Assembly (NCBI GenBank): GCA_050014795.1
Contig: JBEKCQ010000008.1
Location: 1-40,429, forward strand
Direction: 5' to 3'
Source of the DNA: JALHUF01 sp050014795
Lineage (GTDB): Bacteria > Acidobacteriota > Terriglobia > UBA7540
DNA length: 40,429 nucleotides
Part shown: positions 8,324-16,733 of the stretch, piece after piece
How the letters are laid out: each line of letters begins with the position of its first letter
How positions within the stretch are numbered: position 1 is the first letter of the stretch
Notes under the pieces: generated by a model
Told to the model about the DNA's origin: nothing
The model's input: only the letters and a program-made list of their open reading frames with translations
Database searches by the model: none
Position numbers and translations under genes: made by a program

Positions 8324-9649
8324 GTGACCAAGAAAGCGATTCCGATTGCTGAACCCAAGGGCAAACTAGGCGTCATGACGGTGGGCCTGGGAGCCGTGGC
8401 GACCACCATGATTGCGGGCATCGAGGCAGTTCGGCGGAAACTGGCGCTTCCGATTGGCTCACTGACTCAGATGGGAACCGTTCGGCTCGGTAAACGCACC
8501 GAGAAGCGGATTCCCAAGATCAAGGATTTTGTTCCCCTGGCAAGCCTCGAAGACCTGGTTTTTGCCAGTTGGGACCTCTTCAAGGACAACGCCTACGAGG
8601 CCGCCCTCAAGGCCGGCGTGCTCGAGAAGGCGCATCTCGACCCGGTGAAGGACTTCCTCGCCGAGATCAAGCCCATGCCAGCGGCGTTTGACCAGAAGTG
8701 GGTGAAGAAGCTTCACGGCGACAATATCAAGGCCGGCAAGACCAAGATGGACTTGGCCGAGCAAGTGATGAAGGACATCGAGGATTTTAAGAAAATATCC
8801 CGCGCTGCCCGCTTGGTGATGATCTGGTGCGCTTCAACAGAAGTCTTCTCCAAGCCCACTGCCGTCCATGAGTCACTGGCTGCCTTGGAGAAGGGCCTCA
8901 AGTCCAATCATCCGGACATCTCCAACAGCATGATTTACGCCTATGCGGCGTTGAAGCTTGGAGTTCCCTTTGCGAACGGCGCGCCCCACATCACGGTGGA
9001 CGTCCCGGCGCTGACGGAGCTTGCCACTGAGAAAAAAGTACCCATCTGCGGCAAAGACTTCAAGTCAGGCCAGACGTTTATGAAGACGCTGCTTGCGCCC
9101 GGCCTGAAGGCGCGATTGTTGGGACTGAAGGGTTGGTTCTCCACCAATATTCTAGGGAACCGCGATGGTGAAGTGCTGGACGACCCGGAAGCCTTCCGCA
9201 GCAAGGAAGAGAGCAAGCTGTCGGTCCTGGAATACATTATCCAGCCTGACCTTTACCCCGAGCTCTACAAGGGCTACTACCATAAGGTCCGCATCAATTA
9301 CTACCCACCCCGCGGCGACAACAAGGAAAGTTGGGATAACCTCGACATCTTCGGTTGGCTAGGTTACCCGATGCAGATCAAGATCAACGCGCTGTTCCGA
9401 GACTCGATCCTGGCGGCCCCCATGGCCTTGGACCTAGTCATCTTTCTTGACCTTGCCCAGCGCTGCCCTGAACTCTCTCGGAAGGTCATCCAGGAATGGC
9501 TGTCCTTTTACTTTAAGAGTCCGATGTGCGCGCCCGGTCTGTACCCAGAGCACGACATCTTCATCCAACTCATGAAACTCAAGAACACTCTGCGCTATCT
9601 GCGTGGGGAAGAGCTGATTACCCATTTGGGATTGGAGTATTACGACTAA
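8324..9649 (+). CDS. ino1: Myo-inositol-1-phosphate synthase
   Basis: This enzyme converts D-glucose 6-phosphate to 1D-myo-inositol 3-phosphate with NAD as an internal redox cofactor. The 441-residue protein has the N-terminal NAD motif TVGLGAVATTMIAG (about residues 19-32) and family blocks such as NGAPHITVDVPAL, CGKDFKSGQTFMKTLLAPGL and GWFSTNILGNRDGEVL. C-terminal conserved segments around DLYPELY and LGYPMQIKI are also present. The length fits the shorter bacterial type. A run GGAGGA about 13 bases before the ATG serves as ribosome-binding site. The product is normally used for inositol lipids or compatible solutes. Its place inside a rhamnose/fucose cluster is unusual. It has its own upstream gap of 263 bases with nothing recognisable. 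Confidence 0.92.
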   Translation: MTKKAIPIAEPKGKLGVMTVGLGAVATTMIAGIEAVRRKLALPIGSLTQMGTVRLGKRTEKRIPKIKDFVPLASLEDLVFASWDLFKDNAYEAALKAGVLEKAHLDPVKDFLAEIKPMPAAFDQKWVKKLHGDNIKAGKTKMDLAEQVMKDIEDFKKISRAARLVMIWCASTEVFSKPTAVHESLAALEKGLKSNHPDISNSMIYAYAALKLGVPFANGAPHITVDVPALTELATEKKVPICGKDFKSGQTFMKTLLAPGLKARLLGLKGWFSTNILGNRDGEVLDDPEAFRSKEESKLSVLEYIIQPDLYPELYKGYYHKVRINYYPPRGDNKESWDNLDIFGWLGYPMQIKINALFRDSILAAPMALDLVIFLDLAQRCPELSRKVIQEWLSFYFKSPMCAPGLYPEHDIFIQLMKLKNTLRYLRGEELITHLGLEYYD

Positions 9650-9737
9650 TTGCCCAGGCAACGATACCTGGCCGCAATCGTTGAGCTGGCTGCCGGTCGC
9701 ATGCGGGAGGATAGTATCCATCTTTGGCTGGTTGCCT

Positions 9738-9763
9738 CAGGGGCGCACGGGTGTGCGCCCCTG
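9738..9763. repeat. Perfect 11-bp hairpin, REP-like or terminator-like
   Basis: CAGGGGCGCAC and GTGCGCCCCTG flank the loop GGGT. The stem is perfect and very GC-rich, and lies between ino1 and rhaB. No T run follows on either strand, so a classical terminator is unlikely. A dispersed palindromic repeat or an mRNA-stabilising hairpin fits better. Confidence 0.5.
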
Positions 9764-9893
9764 GACAGACCTCCCTGATCCCAGATCCCAACCGGAGTAT
9801 TCGCGGCCTCCGATTGTTGTCGTGGGTCTTGTAGCTTCGGACTTCCCCGAGCAAGAAAGTGTGATCCCAGGCGCTCGGGAGGAATAGACCAAG

Positions 9894-11378
9894 ATGCGCA
9901 AGTACACGTACCTGGCCTTCGATTTGGGTGCGGAGAGTGGTCGAGCTCTGATTGGGCGGTTTGAAGGCGGAGTCTTGTCTGTCGAGGAGATCCACCGGTT
10001 TGCCAATGAGCCAGTCCGCTACAACGGGGAATTGCATTGGGACGTCGCCCGCCTGTGGTGCGAAATGCAAAGGGCGATTAGGACGGTGGCTACGAGCAAT
10101 GCAGCCATGCTTGACGGCATTGGACTCGACACGTGGGGAGTGGACTATGCGCTGCTCGGCGAGGGGGGGGCGCTCCTGGAGAATCCGTATCACTACCGCG
10201 ACAGCCGAACCGAAGGTATCCCGGAGCGGGTGTTTTCCATCGTTCCTCGCGACGAGGTTTTCGCTCGCACCGGAATCCAGATTATGCCCATCAACACTTT
10301 GTACCAGATCTACGCGGCGCATCTGAAGACCCCCAGACTCCTCGAACTAAGCCAGTACGTCATCAACATGCCGGACCTTTTCAATTTCTGGCTGACTGGG
10401 GTTGTCGTGTCGGAATTCACGATTGCTACCACAACGCAGTACTACGACCCACGCCAGGGACGTTGGTCAGCGGAACTGTTTGCCAAACTGGGATTACCTA
10501 CCCACTTGTTTGCGCCCGTGGTGCAGCCCGGCACCGTAATCGGCTCCTTGCACCCCGGGGTGGCAAAGGAGGCGGGGATTTCAGAATGCCCTGTCATCGC
10601 CCCAGCCTGCCACGATACCGGCTCGGCGTTTGCGGCCGCCGGAGGCCCTTCGGCTTTTATCAGCTCTGGGACATGGTCCCTGCTGGGCACGGAGGTTGAG
10701 GCGCCGGTTATCAACCCCGAGGCCCAGCACTTGAACTTCACCAATGAAGGTGGGGTCTGCGGAACGTTCCGGCTGCTGAAGAACATTACCGGCTTGTGGC
10801 TTCTCCAGCGTTGCCGGCGCGACTGGCAGTTGAAAGGACACGAGCACAGCTACGCGGAGCTGTGTGATCTCGCCCGCTCCAAGCCGGCTTTTCGTAGCCT
10901 GATTGACCCTGACGATGAGTCCTTCGTGAGGCCCGAAGCCATGACCGAGGCCATCGACAGGTTCTGCGCCATGACCGGGCAGCCCCTCCCACAGGATCCG
11001 CCCGCCTACACTCGGACCGTTCTCGAGAGTCTTGCGCTGAAATACCGCATCACGCTTAATCGTCTCGAGCGACTTACGGGCGTTTCCTACGATGAAATTC
11101 ACATTGTGGGCGGAGGCGCTAGGAACGTATTGCTCAATCAGTTCACCGCCGAGGCGACTGGACGTCGCGTGGTGGCAGGCCCGGTTGAAGCGACAGCACT
11201 TGGAAATTTGGGCATGCAGATGCTCGCCACGGGTGCCGCAACGTCGCTGAGTGAGGTTCGAAAAGTGATCGCCCGATCGTATCCAGTGCAAGTCTTCGAA
11301 CCCGTCGAGGCTGATAGGTGGCAGGAAACCGTGACTAGATTCGAGCAAATCTGCGGCATGAGCAGTCGGCAATCTTGA
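9894..11378 (+). CDS. rhaB: Rhamnulokinase (FGGY family)
   Basis: This enzyme phosphorylates L-rhamnulose to L-rhamnulose 1-phosphate with ATP. The 494-residue protein starts with the FGGY phosphate-binding motif AFDLGAESGRALIG. It also has DTWGVDYALLG, NMPDLFNFWLTG, APACHDTGSAFAA, ISSGTWSLLGTE and a late VGGGARNVLLNQ, all typical of RhaB. The catalytic base is the Asp of DTWGVD or a nearby equivalent. The ATG at 9894 follows GGGAGGAA by about nine bases. The next gene is the rhamnose isomerase, 71 bases downstream. With the aldolase/dehydrogenase at 4897 they form a full rhamnose route. It may also accept L-fuculose, since no separate fuculokinase is seen. Confidence 0.94.
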   Translation: MRKYTYLAFDLGAESGRALIGRFEGGVLSVEEIHRFANEPVRYNGELHWDVARLWCEMQRAIRTVATSNAAMLDGIGLDTWGVDYALLGEGGALLENPYHYRDSRTEGIPERVFSIVPRDEVFARTGIQIMPINTLYQIYAAHLKTPRLLELSQYVINMPDLFNFWLTGVVVSEFTIATTTQYYDPRQGRWSAELFAKLGLPTHLFAPVVQPGTVIGSLHPGVAKEAGISECPVIAPACHDTGSAFAAAGGPSAFISSGTWSLLGTEVEAPVINPEAQHLNFTNEGGVCGTFRLLKNITGLWLLQRCRRDWQLKGHEHSYAELCDLARSKPAFRSLIDPDDESFVRPEAMTEAIDRFCAMTGQPLPQDPPAYTRTVLESLALKYRITLNRLERLTGVSYDEIHIVGGGARNVLLNQFTAEATGRRVVAGPVEATALGNLGMQMLATGAATSLSEVRKVIARSYPVQVFEPVEADRWQETVTRFEQICGMSSRQS

Positions 11379-11449
11379 ATGAACCGAGGTCCTTGAGATT
11401 GCCAGGAATCCTCAATTCGATTCGGCCGGAGCTTGAGTGGAGGTAGTGC

Positions 11450-12643
11450 ATGTCATCGACTAAGCGCGAAGAAAGACTGTGGAAGGCTCTTGACTCTTTC
11501 AAGATCGAGCTCCCCTCGTGGGGATTTGCTCAGACCGGCACGAGGTTTGGAAAATTCATTCAAGCTGCTGCGGCGACGAGTATTGCGGAGAAACTCTCGG
11601 ACGCAGCTCAGGTCAATCGGTTCACAGGGTGTTGTCCTTCTGTTGCCGTCCACGTTCTATGGGATTTCCCCAACGGCCTCGACAGCGTCCGGGAGGTCAT
11701 GGGTCTTGCTGCGAACTACGGGGTCCGGATTGGCGCCATCAATCCCAACGTCTTCCAGGATCAGATCTACAAGTACGGGTCGTTGGGAAATCCCAATCCC
11801 GAAATCCGCAAACGCGCCTTGCAGCATATGCTGGATTGTGTGGAGATCGGTAAACAGACGGGCAGCCGCGAGATTTCCCTTTGGTTCGGAGATGGCTCCA
11901 ACTATCCCGGTACGGCTAACATACGCCGCCGGCGGAAATGGTTTGAAGAAGGACTGCGAGAGGTCCATGCCTCTCTATCGTCTCCACAGCGGCTGCTAGT
12001 CGAATACAAACCTTTCGAACCCGCCTTTTATCACACGGACATTGCCGACTGGGGGATGGCGTTGCTATTGGCTCGGGCCGCGGGCCCGCAAGCCCGCGTC
12101 TTGGTCGATACGGGCCATCACTACCACGCGCAGAATATTGAGCAGATTGTGGCCTGGCTGTTGGCCGAGGACATGCTGGGGGGGTTCCACTTCAATGACC
12201 GCCGCTACGCGGATGACGACTTAACCATGGCGTCAATTGATCCTTACCAGTTGTTCCGCGTTTTCCACGAGATTGCGTTCTTCGAGTGGGAAAACGGGCG
12301 GCGGCCAGACATTGCCTACATGGTGGATCAGAGTCACAATCTGAAGGATAAGATCGAGGAAATGATTCAGACTGTGGTTACTGCGCAAGAACTCTGCGCC
12401 AAGGCCGCACTTGTGGATCATGAGGTCCTTGCCCGTCATCAAGAAGAGTGCTCTTTGATCGACGCGGAAGAGGGTTTGAAAGATGCCTTCGCAACGGATG
12501 TGCGGCCGGCGGTGCGAGAATGGCGGCGTTCGAAAGGGCTCGCGGAAGACCCGTTGGCCGCATTCCGGGAGAGCGGATACCAGGAGCAGATCGCCCAGGA
12601 ACGACGGGAAAAGAACCAGGCTTCAGGCGGCAGCTACGCCTGA
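11450..12643 (+). CDS. rhaI: L-rhamnose isomerase, RhaI type
   Basis: This is a TIM-barrel sugar isomerase converting L-rhamnose to L-rhamnulose. The 397-residue protein matches the RhaI type known from Pseudomonas stutzeri and rhizobia, and not the E. coli RhaA type. The start region carries WGFAQTGTRFGKF. Metal ligands can be placed at Glu185 (VEYKPFEP), Asp220 (VLVDTGHHYH), His247 (GGFHFND) and Asp293 (MVDQSHN). GGAGGTAG before the ATG at 11450 (11439-11446) gives a good ribosome-binding site. RhaI enzymes are promiscuous on rare sugars such as D-allose, so activity beyond rhamnose is possible. The last 20 bases overlap, on the other strand, the end of a protease remnant. Confidence 0.9.
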   Translation: MSSTKREERLWKALDSFKIELPSWGFAQTGTRFGKFIQAAAATSIAEKLSDAAQVNRFTGCCPSVAVHVLWDFPNGLDSVREVMGLAANYGVRIGAINPNVFQDQIYKYGSLGNPNPEIRKRALQHMLDCVEIGKQTGSREISLWFGDGSNYPGTANIRRRRKWFEEGLREVHASLSSPQRLLVEYKPFEPAFYHTDIADWGMALLLARAAGPQARVLVDTGHHYHAQNIEQIVAWLLAEDMLGGFHFNDRRYADDDLTMASIDPYQLFRVFHEIAFFEWENGRRPDIAYMVDQSHNLKDKIEEMIQTVVTAQELCAKAALVDHEVLARHQEECSLIDAEEGLKDAFATDVRPAVREWRRSKGLAEDPLAAFRESGYQEQIAQERREKNQASGGSYA

Positions 12644-13012
12644 ATCTTGTTCGGTGTTGTTCTGGTCCTGATCCGCCGGGCCGCGGGGTTCCAGCTTCAC
12701 CACGATAACCCCAGCTTTGCAGGTCACCGAGAGACTCGTTCGGAGAGCGTCCGGGATTGCAGCCGGCTGAACTCCAATGCCCAGGTAGCCGCGCGGCACG
12801 TAACCTTCTTCCAGCAGAGCATCCATGACTCGATTGACTGAAGATACCGGAATCGCCAGGCCGGCAATCCGCGAAGGGCCCGAGGTGACGATTCCGAGCA
12901 ACCGCCCGCGACAATCCACCACCGCACCACCGGAAGAATTCGGAAAGAGCGTGGCATCGAGACAGATGTAGTGGTCCAGGCGTCCGCCTCGCCAAGTCCG
13001 CCAGAGCCTCAA
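12623..13012 (-). pseudogene. Fragment of an HtrA/Deg-type serine protease
   Basis: The minus strand encodes about 110 residues of a trypsin-like Deg protease with both ends missing. The catalytic serine loop is degenerate (LFPNSSGGAVVD for the usual NPGNSGGPLVD). It is followed by GRLLGIVTSG, LAIPVSSVNRVMDAL and the entry into a PDZ domain (GYVPRGYLGIGVQP). The catalytic His and Asp regions are absent and the PDZ domain ends early at GPADQDQ. It therefore cannot be an active protease. It lies in the gap between rhaI and the aldo/keto reductase. The remainder of that gap (13013-13195) holds nothing else recognisable. Confidence 0.7.
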
Positions 13013-13195
13013 ACGGAGGAAGGAGCAAAAACAGGAAACCCTGGATCATCGCTTCGAGTACAATCTGGGCCAGGCGCCCAATCTAACCCGGGGTGAAGTG
13101 GGGTCTGAACTGTAGCCTGGGAAAAACCGAGAAAAGTCTCAGAGGTGCTGAAGGCGCACAACCAAAGGGCTCTGGGGGTGGAAGGACTATCATCA

Positions 13196-14125
13196 ATGGA
13201 ATATCGTATCCTGGGTAAGACTGCATTGAGGGTCTCTGCTCTTGGCCTGGGGGGCTCATCGCTAGGTGGGGTATTCCGGAAGGTCGAAGAGGCCGAAGCC
13301 ATAAAGACTGTTCACACCGCCTTTGACCTCGGGATCAACATCGTGGATGTTTCTCCTTTCTACGGCCTGACCAAAGCCGAAACCGTGCTGGGCAAGGCGC
13401 TCAAAGACATCCCTCGCGAGAAATACTATCTGGCGACAAAGGTCGGCCGGTACGGCGCGAGTGAGTTTGATTTCTCCCCAGTGCGCGTGAAGGCCAGCGT
13501 GGATGAAAGCCTCCGCCGCCTCGGGGTGGATTACGTTGATCTCATTCAGTGTCACGACATCGAGTACGGATCTCTCGACCAAGTCATCAACGAAACGCTG
13601 CCGGCCCTGCGGGAGGTCCAGAAACAGGGGAAGGCCCGCCTCGTTGGCATCACAGGATTCCCCCTGAAGATTTATCGCTATGTCTTGGACCGTGCCGAGG
13701 TGGATACGATCCTCTCCTACTGCCACTACACCCTGGCGGACACCTCTTTTGAAGAGCTGCTTCCGTACCTGGAGACGAAGAATGTGGGGATCATCAATGC
13801 GGCGGCATTGGGGATGGGTTTGCTCTCCAAGCAGGGGACGCCGGAATGGCATCCAGCGACCGACGAGATCAAGGCAACCTGCGCAAAGGCCGCTGCTTAC
13901 TGCCGCAACAAAGGCGCGGATATCGAACGCCTCGCCGTACAATTCGCCGTGGCGAATCCGAGGATTCATACCACCTTTGTGGGTACGGCGGATCCAGAAG
14001 AAATCCGCGAGGACGTGAAAGCTGTCGAATCGCCCCTAGATGGGGAGCTGCTGAATGAGGTGCACGCCATTCTTCAACCGGTACGGAACAAAACCTGGCG
14101 TGTGGGCAGGCCAGAGAACAACTAA
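13196..14125 (+). CDS. Aldo/keto reductase, L-galactose/L-fucose dehydrogenase-like
   Basis: This is a 309-residue TIM-barrel oxidoreductase. Its sequence closely follows the L-galactose dehydrogenase branch. Shared landmarks are the start MEYRILGKTALRVSALGLGG, PALREVQKQGKARLVGITG, ILSYCHYTLAD and EWHPATDEIKA. The catalytic tetrad is visible as Asp and Tyr in VDVSPFYG, Lys in ATKVGRYG and His in QCHDIEYG. Enzymes of this group oxidise C1 of L-galactose, L-fucose or related aldoses to the lactone with NAD(P). In this cluster L-fucose is a plausible substrate, which would be an oxidative alternative to FucI. The start at 13196 has AAGGA nine bases upstream. A GTG start at 13145 is possible but has no clear site. 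Confidence 0.86.
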   Translation: MEYRILGKTALRVSALGLGGSSLGGVFRKVEEAEAIKTVHTAFDLGINIVDVSPFYGLTKAETVLGKALKDIPREKYYLATKVGRYGASEFDFSPVRVKASVDESLRRLGVDYVDLIQCHDIEYGSLDQVINETLPALREVQKQGKARLVGITGFPLKIYRYVLDRAEVDTILSYCHYTLADTSFEELLPYLETKNVGIINAAALGMGLLSKQGTPEWHPATDEIKATCAKAAAYCRNKGADIERLAVQFAVANPRIHTTFVGTADPEEIREDVKAVESPLDGELLNEVHAILQPVRNKTWRVGRPENN

Positions 14126-14135
14126 TGAGCCCCTC

Positions 14136-14492
14136 ATGAAAGGTGTGGTGCTGGAAAGGCCGGGACAATTCTCGATGGTGGACATGGAGCCTCCTGAGAA
14201 ACCGGAACCTGCCGAAGCAACGGTGGCAGTGAGAGATGTTGGGATGTGTGGGAGTCATCTTGGTGCTTTCCAGGGCGAACAGCCCTTTATCAGTTACTCC
14301 AGGATCATCGGTCACGAGTTTGGAGTTGAGATCGTGGCCGTCGGAGAGAACGAGAAGGGTTTGGCCGTCGGCGACCGCTGCACGGTGCGACCTTACCGCA
14401 GTTGCGGCTCTTGCATTGCCTGTCGGCGTGGCAAAACTAACTGGTGCGTCAACCTCAAATTGTTGGGTGTGCACATCGATGGCGGGATGCGC
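14136..14492 (+). pseudogene. N-terminal fragment of a zinc alcohol dehydrogenase, fused to a D-lyxose isomerase remnant
   Basis: The first 120 residues from the ATG at 14136 are a medium-chain dehydrogenase head. It has MKGVVLERPG, RIIGHEFGVEIVAVG, the structural-zinc cysteines in SCGSCIACRRGKTNWC, and the family block LLGVHIDGGMR. The catalytic-zinc motif is damaged (CGSHLGAF for CGTDLHAF). At about 14490 the sequence changes abruptly to a D-lyxose isomerase, so the nucleotide-binding half is gone. The junction looks like a deletion joining two genes. It starts ten bases after the aldo/keto reductase and may still be transcribed with it. Confidence 0.72.
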
Positions 14493-15173
14493 CATTCGCC
14501 TACTGGACCCCCCGACTGGGCCACCCGGGGTGACGAGGCGCGCGAAATCGCAGAGAATCAGTTGGGCTGGGACATTACCGATTTCGAACAGAGCCGGTAC
14601 GAGACTTGCGGTTTGTTCCTGTTCACCATCCGCAACGGCAGCCTCGCGTAGCTGAAGACCAGGCGCGGCAGACTCTGTTGCGAGAAGCTCATGGTCGTCG
14701 GGGTAGACCAAGTGACGCCCATGCATTTTCATCGGAACAAGGTTGAAGACATCATCAACCGGGGCGGCGGCAAGTTGGTGATTCAGTTGTATAACGCGAC
14801 GATTGACTCGGCGGTCACGGTGAGCATTGACGGGGTCAAACGTGTGGTCAAGGCCGCTGACCAGGTTTTGCCGTCCTCAGGAGAAAGCATTACCCTTCCT
14901 CCGCGCCTCTACCACAGGTTTGGGGGGGCGCAGGAGCGCGTTTTGGTGGGTAAGGTATCCCTGATGAACGACGACCAGTCCGACAACCGCTTCTACGAAT
15001 CGGTAGGCCGTTTCCCTGAGATCGAGGAGAATGAACCACCCTTACACCTGTTGGCGACGGACTACGCCAGAACGAGTACGCGAAGCAATGAACCGGAGCC
15101 ACCCCGTGCCCTTGAGCTGGGCAGGCAGTGTGGCATTTTTCAGCCTTGTAACTCTCCGCCTGATCGGCATTAA
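14490..15173 (+). pseudogene. D-lyxose isomerase (cupin type), broken by frameshift and stop codon
   Basis: This segment encodes most of a D-lyxose ketol-isomerase. It has ENQLGWDITDF, FLFTIRNGSL, VDQVTPMHFHRNKVEDIINR, SITLPPRLYHRF and NRFYESVGRFPEIEENEPPL. The cupin metal ligands HxH and Glu, with a further His in LYHRF, are intact. Three defects are visible. The N-terminus is lost to the dehydrogenase fusion. A PFAYWTP motif at about 14490-14510 lies one frame away from what follows, with the slip in a run of six C (about 14507-14512). A TAG at 14649 interrupts NGSLA/LKTRRG. The C-terminus also reads past the usual end near DYA. An ATG at 14691 could make the last 160 residues only. D-lyxose/D-mannose isomerisation is the ancestral role. 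Confidence 0.78.
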
Positions 15174-15216
15174 TGACGTGCGGAGGACCCCTGCAGACGA
15201 GGAATGAGAGTCCCCT

Positions 15217-16242
15217 ATGACAGCCAGGAAAGGGATTGCGTGTGCGGGAAATTGGATTGTCGATTTGGTGAAGGTCGTAGATTTCTACCCCCCCGAAAAC
15301 GCCTTGGCGAATATCCTCGCGGAATCCATGGGCGGAGGGGGATGCGCTCACAACGTGACGCTCAACCTCGCCAAGTTCGATGCCACGATCGATCTCTACG
15401 CCGTGGGCATTCTTGGCGATGACCGGAACGGCGATTATGTAATCTCTCAATGTCGCCAATTCCAAAATATCAATACCAAGCAACTACTCCGAACGAACTC
15501 CGAGAAGACCTCCTATACGGACGTCTTCTGTGTCAAGTGCACGGGGCGACGAACCTTCTTTCACTATCGAGGGGCGAACCGTTTGTTTGCGCCCAACGAG
15601 GTGAATCTGGACGACCTGCCTGTCGGTTTGTTTCACCTGGGTTATCTGCTTTTGCTGGATGGAATGGATCAGCCGGACGGCCAGTTCAAGACGGTGGCCA
15701 CCCGATTCTTGCATGAAATACAAAAGCGGAACATCAAGACTTCCATCGATCTCGTTTCGGAAGATAGCGATCGTTTCAACCAGATCGTCCCCCCAGCTCT
15801 GAGGTATACGAACTACTGCATCATTAACGACTTCGAGGCCGAAAGGCTCGCGGGCATCCCGCTGCGGAGCGGAAACAAGGTACTGCCACACAATCTCAAG
15901 AAGACCGCAAAGACCCTCTTTGAGCACGGAGTGAACGATCTGGTCACCATCCATTTTCCTGAGGGAGCGTACCTGTTATCCAAGGACGGGTCAGAGATTA
16001 TTCAACCCTCTCTCCAGCTCCCGGACGATTTTATTGTCGGCAGCACGGGTGCGGGTGACTCATTCTGCGCCGGCATGCTCTATGGGTTGTACCAAGGCTG
16101 GAGCCACGACAGGACCCTGCGCTTCGCGGTATGCGCCGGGGCCATGAATTTGAGCGATTTGACGACGACAGGCGGGATTAAGCCCTGGAAGGAAATATTC
16201 GAAATGGAGGAAAGATTCCCTTACAGAAGCGATGTCCCTTAG
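15217..16242 (+). CDS. PfkB-family carbohydrate kinase
   Basis: This 341-residue kinase has the ribokinase fold. It should transfer phosphate from ATP to a sugar or nucleoside hydroxyl. The first PfkB signature is seen around GGGGCAHNVTLNLAKF (about residues 46-61). The second is STGAGDSFCAGMLYG (about 271-285), with the catalytic Asp in GAGDSF. The lid region and a YCIINDFEAERLAG stretch, typical of sugar kinases, are present. Substrate specificity cannot be read. It stands at the end of the + strand sugar cluster behind the broken lyxose isomerase, so it may phosphorylate a product of these pathways, such as a ketose or its aldonate. The start has GGAATGAGAG upstream, a weak ribosome-binding site. 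Confidence 0.85.
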   Translation: MTARKGIACAGNWIVDLVKVVDFYPPENALANILAESMGGGGCAHNVTLNLAKFDATIDLYAVGILGDDRNGDYVISQCRQFQNINTKQLLRTNSEKTSYTDVFCVKCTGRRTFFHYRGANRLFAPNEVNLDDLPVGLFHLGYLLLLDGMDQPDGQFKTVATRFLHEIQKRNIKTSIDLVSEDSDRFNQIVPPALRYTNYCIINDFEAERLAGIPLRSGNKVLPHNLKKTAKTLFEHGVNDLVTIHFPEGAYLLSKDGSEIIQPSLQLPDDFIVGSTGAGDSFCAGMLYGLYQGWSHDRTLRFAVCAGAMNLSDLTTTGGIKPWKEIFEMEERFPYRSDVP

Positions 16243-16389
16243 CCTTCCCCAGCGTAGCGAATGTGCCCCTTGGGATCGCCTCTCGGGACGACGCGGGTTT
16301 CCGAATTGGAGATTTGAGTGCCAGCTCCGCTGTCTCGGTGTCCGACTTCAGCGAAAATGAGACCGTTGAGTGAGATTCGTTAGGCCATA

Positions 16390-16467
16390 GTTGCTGCCCT
16401 GGTTCCCCCGCTGCGCTCCGACCCGCGCTTTCAGGACCTCCTGCGCCGCATGAATTTCCCGCCCTGA
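16390..16467 (+). pseudogene. C-terminal tail of a TPR-type protein
   Basis: Twenty-five codons ending in TGA at 16465 read PLRSDPRFQDLLRRMNFPP at the C-terminus. This is the characteristic end of long acidobacterial TPR proteins, often fused to protein kinase or winged-helix domains. No start or upstream domain exists, so this is a leftover tail between the + strand and - strand sugar operons. Confidence 0.45.
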
Positions 16468-16481
16468 TCGCCCTGCGTTGA

Positions 16482-16712
16482 CATCCTCCTAACGTCATCA
16501 CCTTAGCTGATCTTTCCGATATGTTCACGGACAAGCCGGACCTCACACCCTACACGGCGTTGCCGCCGGACACCCGGATTTTCGACCCGGAAAAAGTCCA
16601 CGAGCCGGGCCCCGAGATTTGCGCCCGGCCCGATGGGCCTTCGAGCCCTTGGACGACCCCGCCAGCAGACGCCCTGCCGGGTCCGCGATGCGATCACTCA
16701 TCTGGCACTTGA
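16482..16712 (+). pseudogene. Possible C-terminal tail of a phosphoesterase-like protein
   Basis: Starting right after an in-frame TGA, the + strand reads TLADLSDMFTDKPDLTPYTA, followed by a DTRIFDPEK segment. This is reminiscent of the C-termini of alkaline-phosphatase-like phosphoesterases. An ATG exists at 16521 but the product would be only 63 residues with a low-complexity end. The match is by memory of the family pattern only. The rest of the gap from 16243 to 16733 shows nothing else. Confidence 0.3.
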
Positions 16713-16733
16713 AACCATCCACCTGGTTGGCGA

